A stretch of 27,989 nucleotides of DNA from Bacillota bacterium (lineage in GTDB: Bacteria > Bacillota > Clostridia > Acetivibrionales > DTU013), in contig JAEZCO010000103.1 of assembly GCA_023433505.1 (NCBI GenBank), positions 1 to 27,989 on the forward strand, read 5' to 3'. Positions within the stretch are counted from its first letter, which is position 1. Each line of letters begins with the position of its first letter. Below, piece by piece: positions 1 to 7,286 of the stretch. The translations under genes and the position numbers were made by a program. The notes beneath the pieces were generated by a model. The model worked only from the letters and a program-made list of their open reading frames with translations, did no database searches and had not been told where the DNA came from.

Positions 1-1506
1 ATCATTTGGATCCACCTTGTAAGGATAACTTCGTTTCCAATCTGCCAGGTTGGTCGTCATCAAGGGGGCACAGGCAAACGCTTTGGAATTGGGCCAGGAA
101 CCATTGCTTCCAAGTCCATGCATGTTATAAGCAGTTTTCAGGAACTCGCCATCCTGGGCCAGCAAGGCATTGTGCAGTTTCTCATCCTTCCAGACCTTCT
201 TCCCATCCTTTATTTCCCACAAGCCGAGGCTTTCAGGTCCCCAAGTCTGCAATTCTCTGGCTTCAAAAGTCTGGAACCAGTCGAAGTACTTGAGTAATCT
301 GGGAATATCCTTAAAATCCTTGTTAATAAACAATTTAAAAGTAGCCTTGGAAACCCCATCAATCCCTACGAAGTCGGTGCCGGGCTGGATTGGCAGAGGA
401 AGCTGCCTGAGCGTGTCCGCAGGATCCACTTTCTGGATAGAAGCCTGTACATCCAGAGCATTCGGAACCCATAGGAAGCTGGCTACTCTACCCTGTACCG
501 CCTTCTCCTGAAGCATTTCATGCTTCTGGATAGCGAAGTCCTTGTCGAGCAGGCCCTCCTTATACAGCTTGTTCATGAACTGCCAGTAAGCTTTTGCATT
601 TTCATCGCCCAGGAATTGGGATACCTTTTTGGTGCTGGGATTCCACTTCCAGTTGCCTGTCAGGCCAAAGGAAGCACCAAAGTGCGGTTCCAGCCATATG
701 GGCATGCTGAAGGGCACGATGTCCTTGCCATCCACCTTGGGCATGGTTTCCTTGATCTTTTTGAGAAAATTATAGAAATCATCGGGAGTGGCAATGGCCG
801 GCTCAATCTTGAAATCTTCGGCGGTGGGCTTTTTTCCGGTTTCATTGATTTTGGCATAGATGTCTTTCAAAGGCGTAAACGTATAACCAGCCTTCTTGAG
901 GATATTTTCCGTTGTCCAGATACCCGCCCAGTTGCCTACCGGAGATACATAGATGTCATCCTTGAATTTGGGATGGCTTCCGTCTACGAAGAGCGCGGGG
1001 AATACATACATCTTTCCATTGTACAGAGTATCCTTCCATTCCTCTTCCGGATACCATTCCAGAAGGTTGGGGCAATTCTCCTTCAGTAAGCCGCCGATTT
1101 CGGCAAATCTGCCGGTTGCCGGAAGGGTAACATTATCATTGATTGTCGATATAACATCCGGTATTTCATTGGATGCAATGAAAAGATTCAGCCTTTCCTT
1201 GAATGTCATGCCCTGGTTGTAAAATACTTCCTTGACCTTGATTTTGAACTTGTCCTCCACCGCCTTTGTGATGACGTCGTCTTCTTCCTTTGCAAATGAA
1301 GGGGCTTGCTCCACCGCTGAGTAGAAGGTATACTCGAGAACCGGAAGGTCCGCCTCTTTATTTACTGCAGCCGTAGTTGACGCAGCCGTGGTTGTTCCTT
1401 CCCGACCCTTTTGGGCATCCGGACCGCTGCAAGCCGCCAGAACGGACAGTATCATAAATGCCGCAACCAAAAGACTGACCAATTTTAAACTCCCTTTTGA
1501 TTTCAT
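1..1506 (-). CDS. Extracellular solute-binding lipoprotein of a sugar ABC transporter (3' end beyond window)
   Basis: This is the substrate-capture lipoprotein for the two permeases encoded just upstream, of the LplA/YtcQ type (family 1 sugar-binding proteins). The frame is open from an ATG at 1506 to base 1, giving 502 visible residues. Its start is set by GGAGGG 8 bases upstream. The N-terminus is a lipoprotein signal: KSK, a hydrophobic stretch, then lipobox LAAC with Cys26 as the lipidated residue, followed by a Thr/Ala-rich linker. The body carries motifs shared with the paralogue near the right edge: FKIKVKEVFYNQGMTFKERL, and KDFKDIPRLLKYFDWF, which is identical in both. By comparison with that paralogue roughly 95 C-terminal residues lie outside the window. 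It is last in the transporter unit, 67 bases after the second permease. The substrate is inferred to be an oligosaccharide; its identity is unknown. Confidence 0.93.
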   Translation of the reverse strand, partial: MKSKGSLKLVSLLVAAFMILSVLAACSGPDAQKGREGTTTAASTTAAVNKEADLPVLEYTFYSAVEQAPSFAKEEDDVITKAVEDKFKIKVKEVFYNQGMTFKERLNLFIASNEIPDVISTINDNVTLPATGRFAEIGGLLKENCPNLLEWYPEEEWKDTLYNGKMYVFPALFVDGSHPKFKDDIYVSPVGNWAGIWTTENILKKAGYTFTPLKDIYAKINETGKKPTAEDFKIEPAIATPDDFYNFLKKIKETMPKVDGKDIVPFSMPIWLEPHFGASFGLTGNWKWNPSTKKVSQFLGDENAKAYWQFMNKLYKEGLLDKDFAIQKHEMLQEKAVQGRVASFLWVPNALDVQASIQKVDPADTLRQLPLPIQPGTDFVGIDGVSKATFKLFINKDFKDIPRLLKYFDWFQTFEARELQTWGPESLGLWEIKDGKKVWKDEKLHNALLAQDGEFLKTAYNMHGLGSNGSWPNSKAFACAPLMTTNLADWKRSYPYKVDPND

Positions 1507-1551
1507 TGTACATTCCCTCCTTAAACTATGATTGATCACTTACTATGGATA

Positions 1552-1565
1552 AACATGCGCATGTT
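1552..1565. repeat. 14-bp perfect palindrome between permease and binding-protein genes
   Basis: AACATGCGCATGTT reads identically on both strands. It lies in the 67-base spacer between the permease stop and the binding-protein ribosome binding site. In RNA it could form only a short stem (AACAT/ATGTT with a GCGC loop), so a role in mRNA processing or stability is possible but weak. A protein-binding site is an alternative. Confidence 0.4.
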
Positions 1566-1573
1566 ATTCCCTG

Positions 1574-2455
1574 TTACATCTTTACCGCTCCGATGGTCAT
1601 TCCCTTGACGAAATACTTCTGGGCAAACGGGTAAACAAATATGATGGGCAGCGTAGTAATTATCAAAACCGCCATTTTATAAGTCTCGGGGCTGATGGTC
1701 ACCTTCTTCTGTGACATGCTCATCTGGAACACCTGAATCACGCTGTCGATCTGCGTCTCCCGGAGAATGGTCTGCAAGACCATCTGCAGCGGATGAAGCT
1801 CCTTATTGGATACGAAGAGGAGGGCATCAAACCAGTTGTTCCACTGCCCCACGCCGATAAACAAGGCCACGGTAGCAATGACCGGTTTTGAGAGCGGCAG
1901 GTAGATCCTGAATGCCACCTGCACTTCTCCGGCTCCATCCAGCATGGCTGACTCTTCGAGACTTTCCGGTATAGTCTCCAGGTAGACCTTCATGAGGAAC
2001 ATATAAAAGGTGGCAAAGCAGGCAGGCAGGACATATACCAGAAAATTGTTAAATAAGCCGAGGTCATGAATCAGCATGTAAAATGGAATCAATCCGCCGC
2101 TGACATACATGGGGATGACGAAAAAAATGAAGATAACCTTTCTTCCTATAAGCCTTTGCTTTGACATCGCATACGCACATAGTCCAGTGACTATAATAAA
2201 AAGAAATGTACCCAAAACTGTCCTCGATACCGAAATCAATGCTGCCGTCGCAACTCTGTTGTCGGAAAATATCAGCTGGTAGTTCTGTAGAGTAAACCCT
2301 TGCGGTAAAAAGACCACATTTCTCTGTGCAGCCAGCAAACCATCGCTAACTGAATAAGCAAATGCATATACGAAAGGATAAACCGTTATAAAACAAAGAA
2401 ATAGGAATATCAGTGCAACAAACCAATCAAAAAAAGGTAGTTTCCTGCTTTTCAT
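1574..2455 (-). CDS. ABC transporter permease, LplC/YtcP type (MalG-like)
   Basis: This is the second membrane subunit of a carbohydrate ABC importer (binding-protein-dependent transport inner membrane component). The 293-residue protein has a hydrophobic N-terminal segment (FFDWFVALIFLFLCFITVYP) and about six membrane spans. The cytoplasmic EAA-like loop, which contacts the ATPase, is at about residues 165-185 (EESAMLDGAGEVQVAF). It ends in KGMTIGAVKM, typical of this subfamily. It sits 131 bases after the partner permease and 67 bases before the binding-protein gene. No ATPase gene is present nearby; many Bacillota systems of this type share one MsmX-like ATPase encoded elsewhere. An AGGGA sequence precedes the ATG. 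Confidence 0.93.
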   Translation of the reverse strand: MKSRKLPFFDWFVALIFLFLCFITVYPFVYAFAYSVSDGLLAAQRNVVFLPQGFTLQNYQLIFSDNRVATAALISVSRTVLGTFLFIIVTGLCAYAMSKQRLIGRKVIFIFFVIPMYVSGGLIPFYMLIHDLGLFNNFLVYVLPACFATFYMFLMKVYLETIPESLEESAMLDGAGEVQVAFRIYLPLSKPVIATVALFIGVGQWNNWFDALLFVSNKELHPLQMVLQTILRETQIDSVIQVFQMSMSQKKVTISPETYKMAVLIITTLPIIFVYPFAQKYFVKGMTIGAVKM

Positions 2456-2586
2456 GCTGTAAAATCCCTCCTTGACGCTGCCAGTACTCTGTCAACTTTA
2501 AAAATAGACTGTTGTGTCAAGTCTACTCCTGAATTTATACGTGCTAATCTCAATGTGTATCGTATGAAATTAGACTTAACACCCTA
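2456..2586. other. 131-bp spacer between the two permease genes
   Basis: This spacer is longer than usual between paired permease genes. It holds a 6-bp inverted repeat, TAGACT at 2505-2510 and AGTCTA at 2520-2525, and a second copy of TAGACTT at 2571-2577. Two TTGACA hexamers occur on the minus strand, but neither has a convincing -10 partner, so I do not call a promoter. Confidence 0.35.
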
Positions 2587-3549
2587 CTAGAACAATGAAT
2601 AACCGGTAAGTCTTTTCATCCCTCTGTTTGCCGTAAACAAAAGAAGTATCGACATGACTGCCTGCGTCAGTCCAATGGCCGTAGCATAGCCGTAGTCTCC
2701 CATCCGTATTCCTCGGAAATAGGTATACACATCAATGATATCGGATGTCTGTGCTACCATCGGGTTGCGCAATGCCAAAACAGGTTCAAATGCACCACCT
2801 GAGCTGAAAAAGGAGCTGACGGTCAAAATCAGCAGCACTGAAATGGTCGGAAGTATCCCCGGCAGTGTAATATGCCATATGCGTCGCAGCCGCCCTGCGC
2901 CGTCTGAGAACGCAGCTTCATAGAGCTCTGGATTGATGGAGGTCATCGCCGACAGGTATAGGATGGAGTTCCACCCCAATTCTTTCCAAATGCTTGAGGT
3001 AATAAAAATACCCCAGAAGTATTTTGGCTCCCTGAAAAAACCAATCGTATCGTAACCTATCGTCTGAAGGAATACATTTACAATTCCCGTATCCTGATCC
3101 AGCATCCGGTATAAAAGACCTGCTACGATGATCCAGGATACAAAATGCGGAAGATAAGTAACCGACTGAACAATCTTCTTATATCTGTTCCAACTGAATT
3201 CATTGATCAATATGGCAAAAATTATCGGAAGCGGAAAGCAGATGGCCAGATTGAGCAAACTCAACGCCGCAGTGTTACGCAATGCATTATAGAAATCCGG
3301 ATTGGAAAGAAACTCCCTGAAGTTTGCCGATCCTATGAACTCGCTTCCAAAAACACCTTTGAGTATGTCATATTTCTGAAACGCCATAACGACTCCATAC
3401 ATGGGTCTGTAATTGAAAATCAGTGTGAATGCAACCGCCGGCAGTAAAAACATATATAGAATCTTTTGTTTCCAGAGCCTATGTAATAAGCTGCCTTTAC
3501 CGGTATAGGCATATACAGTCACGGAAGGCGAGGTATTGTTTGAAGCCAT
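2587..3549 (-). CDS. ABC transporter permease, LplB type (MalF-like)
   Basis: This is the first membrane subunit of the carbohydrate importer. The 320-residue protein has a cytoplasmic N-terminus, then the LplB-like hallmark region beginning KILYMFLLPAVAFTLIFNY and continuing RPMYGVVMAFQKYD, then about six membrane spans. The EAA loop lies near residues 208-230 (YEAAFSDGAGRLRRIW). It ends in NRGMKRLTGYSLF, the usual ending of LplB homologues. The ATG at 3549 is preceded by AGGGGC. It is the first gene of the transporter unit. The 143-base gap from the response-regulator gene suggests its own promoter, a likely target of that regulator. Confidence 0.94.
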   Translation of the reverse strand: MASNNTSPSVTVYAYTGKGSLLHRLWKQKILYMFLLPAVAFTLIFNYRPMYGVVMAFQKYDILKGVFGSEFIGSANFREFLSNPDFYNALRNTAALSLLNLAICFPLPIIFAILINEFSWNRYKKIVQSVTYLPHFVSWIIVAGLLYRMLDQDTGIVNVFLQTIGYDTIGFFREPKYFWGIFITSSIWKELGWNSILYLSAMTSINPELYEAAFSDGAGRLRRIWHITLPGILPTISVLLILTVSSFFSSGGAFEPVLALRNPMVAQTSDIIDVYTYFRGIRMGDYGYATAIGLTQAVMSILLLFTANRGMKRLTGYSLF

Positions 3550-3582
3550 ATCGTTTAGCCCCTATCTATCGAATTGTTTAAC

Positions 3583-3675
3583 ACAATATTATTGTAACCG
3601 ATAGCTTCTGCCAGAAAAAGCACTCCAGATTATGAAGCTGTATTAAATTTTACTGAGATTTGTATACAATATTAT
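3583..3675. promoter_or_regulatory. Candidate regulator-binding repeats upstream of the transporter genes
   Basis: The sequence ACAATATTAT occurs at 3583-3592 and again at 3666-3675 in the 143-bp gap ahead of the LplB-type permease. The first copy is part of the inverted repeat ACAATATTATTGT (3583-3595). AraC-type response regulators commonly bind direct repeats ahead of transporter genes, so this is a plausible binding region. The bases are AT-rich and chance occurrence cannot be excluded. Confidence 0.3.
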
Positions 3676-3692
3676 CATCTGGGTGCAATATA

Positions 3693-5333
3693 TTAAGGCT
3701 TTCCCGCCCCCAGGCTTTCCCTGTATTCTCCCGGAGATATTCCAGCCATCTCTCTGAATAGCTTGGTAAAGTACCTATAATTGTCAAAACCACATGCCGT
3801 ACCTACCTCATAGATCTTCATTTTCGGATTCTTCAGCAATATTTTTGCTTTTTCAATTCTGAACTTGCTGAGATACTCAATGAAATTTTCACCCGCCTCC
3901 TGCTTGAACAGGTTGCAAAAGTATGTCCTGCTAAGATTGGAATGATCGGAAATTTCCTGGAGGGAAATATCCTTCATATAGTTCTTTTCAATATACTCAA
4001 GGGCCTTTTTGATTTCCGGCCTCACTTCCCTTGCTGCAGCCGATTTGTCCCTGCCGGTGATAAGGATGATGTTTTCACAAATCCGAATAAACCATGATTG
4101 GATCTCATTGATTGTTTCAAGGCTCAGGACATATCGATACGGCAGATGTTCGCAGCCGAAAACCTCTTCATAGCCAATACCGAAATCCTTGGCCATCCTG
4201 CTGACAAGCGCCAGCATTTCAAAGCTCAATAACCGGATATACTCTGTCTTTATATAATGATCTTTTATCCGTGAAAAAACTTTTTCAATATGTACATGCA
4301 AATTAGCATTACCGCTGGTAACTGCCTCATAGATTTCGTATTCAAAATCCTTGAACAGATTTTCAGGCTTATTGTTGTAGTTTTCAATCTCTGAAAAATG
4401 GATAATCCTGTTCTTGCCCAAATACAATTTGCCATCCAATGCAAGTCTTGCCTGGCTGAAGCCATCATGAACGCAGGATATATCGGTGAAAACTTTGCTT
4501 ATCCCTACGGAAACCGATATATTCAGGAAGTTTTTCACGTTGGTTAGTATCCTGCTGCATACTTCATATACTTTACTGTTGATTCCCATATAGCTCTGGG
4601 CATTGTCGAAATTCATCAGTACGCAATAGCGGCCATTTTCAATGCACCCGCTGATACAGCTGTTTGTATTGCCGATATCCTCGTTAATAATTTTACGTAT
4701 CGACTGAGAAATAACTTCCAGGTGACCCTCCTGGTATCTTTCCTTCAAAGAGTGCATCTCATCAATTTCAATAAGGATAATTGCATATTTGCTGATAACC
4801 ATTTTCAGGTTTAGTTGATTGAGCCTTTCAACCAGTTCATTTGCATTCTTCACAGATCCATAGATCAAATCCTTCATAAACTTGTCTGTCAGCATGGAAA
4901 GGCTTTGTTTCGAAAGCTGGCGTATCCTTGTTTCCTCCTGTCTGTCCCTGTTTTCTATTTGCAGCTGGTGTACAGCTTTCTTGACGGACTCAGCCAGGTC
5001 CTCAGGTTTCAGCAGGTGCTTCAATAAATAATCGCTCGCTCCCATTTTTAAAGCTTCTTTTACACTGTCAAAATCATCATGGCAGCTAAGGACTATGATT
5101 TTCCCCTGATACTTGATTTCTTTCAGCCGCGCAATGACTTCAAGCCCACTCATCAGCGGCATACTGATATCCAGAATAATAATTTCGGGTGAATGCCTTT
5201 CGATTATCTTCAATGCTTCAATCCCATTCACAGCATCATCCAACAAATCTGTCTCCAGTCGATTCCAGTCGATCAATGCCCTGATATCCATCCTTACAAG
5301 CATATCGTCATCCACGATCAGTACCCTGTACAT
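3693..5333 (-). CDS. Response regulator with AraC-type DNA-binding domain (YesN-like)
   Basis: This is the transcriptional output protein of a two-component pair. The 546-residue protein has an N-terminal receiver domain (residues 1-120): acidic pocket VDDD, phospho-acceptor Asp55 in IIILDISMP, Ser83 in VLSCHDD and Lys105 in YLLKHLL. A middle region of about 300 residues follows, of the type found in YesN-like proteins. The C-terminal AraC/XylS double helix-turn-helix is at about 440-540, with ISLQEISDHSNLSRTYFCNL and YEVGTACGFDNYRYFTKLF. Its ATG overlaps the 3' end of the kinase gene by 26 bases, indicating translational coupling. The expected target is the adjacent transporter promoter. Confidence 0.95.
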   Translation of the reverse strand: MYRVLIVDDDMLVRMDIRALIDWNRLETDLLDDAVNGIEALKIIERHSPEIIILDISMPLMSGLEVIARLKEIKYQGKIIVLSCHDDFDSVKEALKMGASDYLLKHLLKPEDLAESVKKAVHQLQIENRDRQEETRIRQLSKQSLSMLTDKFMKDLIYGSVKNANELVERLNQLNLKMVISKYAIILIEIDEMHSLKERYQEGHLEVISQSIRKIINEDIGNTNSCISGCIENGRYCVLMNFDNAQSYMGINSKVYEVCSRILTNVKNFLNISVSVGISKVFTDISCVHDGFSQARLALDGKLYLGKNRIIHFSEIENYNNKPENLFKDFEYEIYEAVTSGNANLHVHIEKVFSRIKDHYIKTEYIRLLSFEMLALVSRMAKDFGIGYEEVFGCEHLPYRYVLSLETINEIQSWFIRICENIILITGRDKSAAAREVRPEIKKALEYIEKNYMKDISLQEISDHSNLSRTYFCNLFKQEAGENFIEYLSKFRIEKAKILLKNPKMKIYEVGTACGFDNYRYFTKLFREMAGISPGEYRESLGAGKP

Positions 5334-7158
5334 CCTGCCTGCCCCCCATTTCTTCTACTGCCGGCAAAGTTATGACGGCAACCGTATATTTTCCTGGTTC
5401 ACTTCGAAAAGTCAAACCGTATCCTTCCCCAAAATGCATCCGTATCCGTTCATTTACATTCTTGATGCCAATACCGCTAAACCTGGGCTTGCTCCCGTTT
5501 TCCTCATTTAATACTCTATGAATCTGCTCTTCGGTCATCCCTATCCCGTTATCTTCCACTTCCATACACACAGTCTCATGCCTTTTATATACTCTGATCC
5601 TGATCACCGCATTCCCGTTACTTGCATCGACGCCATGAAATAATGAATTTTCCAGCAGAGGCTGAAGCACCATCTTTATGGTAAGGTACTTAAGAACATC
5701 CTCATCAATTTCGTAGAGTACTGAGTACCTGTTGCCATACCTGAAATTCTGAAGCAGGATATATTTCCTTGCAAGGTCAATCTCTTCACCAATTGTGATA
5801 TATGTTGTACTTTTGCTGATGCTCATCTGAAGCAGTTCAATAAGGCTGGTAGTCATCTCCTCAATCCCGTTGACTTTTTGGATTCGCGCCATGCATTTGA
5901 TGGCATTGAGCGAATTGTAAAGAAAATGGGGCGTTATCTGCGCCTGCAGCGTATTCAGCTCTTCCTTTCTCTTCTCTTCATGCTCGACCCCCAATTTGAA
6001 AATCAGCTTCTTTATCTCTCCGATCATATGGTCAAAGCTTTGGGAAAGCAACCCTATTTCACTCTTGTTAATTATACCGGTCTTTACGTTGAAATCGCCC
6101 TTCTGTACAAGATGCATCATTTTTATCATTCGTCTGAGCGGGTTGGTGAAATAAGCAGAAATGAAATAAGCAGCGGCAAATGAAACAATAAGCGCAATCA
6201 GCAGTATTGTAATAATGTAGCTCTTAACCTGAGCTGAATTTTCCATCAAACTATCGATGGGAACCTCGGCGATATATATCCATTCCCCATCCTTTGAACG
6301 GATAAATTCCACAAGATAATTTCTGTCATCAGCTTCATACTTGAAGGTATTTTCCGTTTCATTTCCTGTCAATATGCGGTTAATATAATTCCTTGGAACA
6401 TTCTCCGATCCATTTTTGCCCAGGCTGTTGAAAATCGTGTTTCCTTTGTTTCCAACGATGAATATATGATAGTTTGCGCTGGCAGTATTTGTTTTACAGG
6501 TATCACGCAAAACCTGAACCGGTATGTTTATGATCAGGGCGCCAAACGGCTGAAATTCTTGATTATCATAGATGGAACGCGATAATGTCAGTACGTTTCT
6601 AGCTGTATCGTAACCAAACTCATTTTCATGCACGCCAGTCCAGATCGGTACCGAAACACTTCCTATGCTATCCCTGTACACTTTGTAATTCTTAAAGCCC
6701 AACTCATCCCCGGACCCATAAGTATTCGGTGAAAAAATCATACCCGGCTCAACACACATATAAATGGAGCATATATCCTTTTTAAACAGCATGATTGTGG
6801 AAAATTCCGACTCGATAGCCCTCTGCTTCTGGATGTACTGTGTATGCTCCAGTGACTGGAAATCATTTTTTTGAATGCTGGGGTTGACCAAAAGAGGAAT
6901 GCTGATATTCATGACCTCATATTTCAATTTTTCTATACTATCGATGACTTGCATTAAAACGGTATCAGAATACAATATGGACTGTCGGTTAATAATATCA
7001 GAGGATTTGGAGTAGGAAATGATTCCTACACAGGAAATAAAAACAACCGAGAAAATGATAAAATAAGACAGCAGCCTGGTCTTTATGGATAAATCACCAA
7101 TAAAAGCTAAGGTCTTTGCTTTTATTTCATATAGATATTGGACTATTCTCAAGTGCAT
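5308..7158 (-). CDS. Sensor histidine kinase (YesM-like, HAMP domain)
   Basis: This is the membrane sensor partner of the AraC-type regulator. I chose the ATG at 7158 (616 residues), preceded by GGCGGG 7 bases upstream; a TTG at 7173 in the same frame would add five residues and has no better site. In order it shows membrane span 1 (about 29-48), an extracytoplasmic sensing domain of about 265 residues, span 2 (about 314-338), a HAMP domain beginning TNPLRRMIKMM, a His_kinase domain with phospho-acceptor His411 in ITPHFLYNSLNA, and an ATP-binding domain with N box LQPLLENSLFHG, G1 box EDNGIGM and G2 box SGIGIKNV. It is of the class that controls carbohydrate uptake. The ligand is unknown. Confidence 0.95.
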   Translation of the reverse strand: MHLRIVQYLYEIKAKTLAFIGDLSIKTRLLSYFIIFSVVFISCVGIISYSKSSDIINRQSILYSDTVLMQVIDSIEKLKYEVMNISIPLLVNPSIQKNDFQSLEHTQYIQKQRAIESEFSTIMLFKKDICSIYMCVEPGMIFSPNTYGSGDELGFKNYKVYRDSIGSVSVPIWTGVHENEFGYDTARNVLTLSRSIYDNQEFQPFGALIINIPVQVLRDTCKTNTASANYHIFIVGNKGNTIFNSLGKNGSENVPRNYINRILTGNETENTFKYEADDRNYLVEFIRSKDGEWIYIAEVPIDSLMENSAQVKSYIITILLIALIVSFAAAYFISAYFTNPLRRMIKMMHLVQKGDFNVKTGIINKSEIGLLSQSFDHMIGEIKKLIFKLGVEHEEKRKEELNTLQAQITPHFLYNSLNAIKCMARIQKVNGIEEMTTSLIELLQMSISKSTTYITIGEEIDLARKYILLQNFRYGNRYSVLYEIDEDVLKYLTIKMVLQPLLENSLFHGVDASNGNAVIRIRVYKRHETVCMEVEDNGIGMTEEQIHRVLNEENGSKPRFSGIGIKNVNERIRMHFGEGYGLTFRSEPGKYTVAVITLPAVEEMGGRQDVQGTDRG

Positions 7159-7203
7159 ATCATTACCCGCCAATCTATATCATATACTCAGATAATAAGC
7201 ACG

Positions 7204-7226
7204 AAGCCGGAGGTCGGCTCCGGCTT
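7204..7226 (-). terminator. Hairpin terminator-like structure after the glycosidase gene
   Basis: The perfect 9-bp stem AAGCCGGAG (7204-7212) / CTCCGGCTT (7218-7226) has a 5-base loop. It lies 60 bases downstream of the glycosidase stop and ahead of the kinase start. The following minus-strand bases (CGTGCTTATTATC) are only moderately T-rich, so it may attenuate rather than stop transcription into the kinase gene. Confidence 0.5.
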
Positions 7227-7286
7227 TATCAATTGAGTATACCATTAAAGCACATGCTTTTCAATTACGTATGTCAACCTTTCTGT

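Noticed and set aside
2456..2586. Promoter between the two permease genes based on TTGACA hexamers
   Set aside because: Neither TTGACA has a -10 box at a suitable distance.
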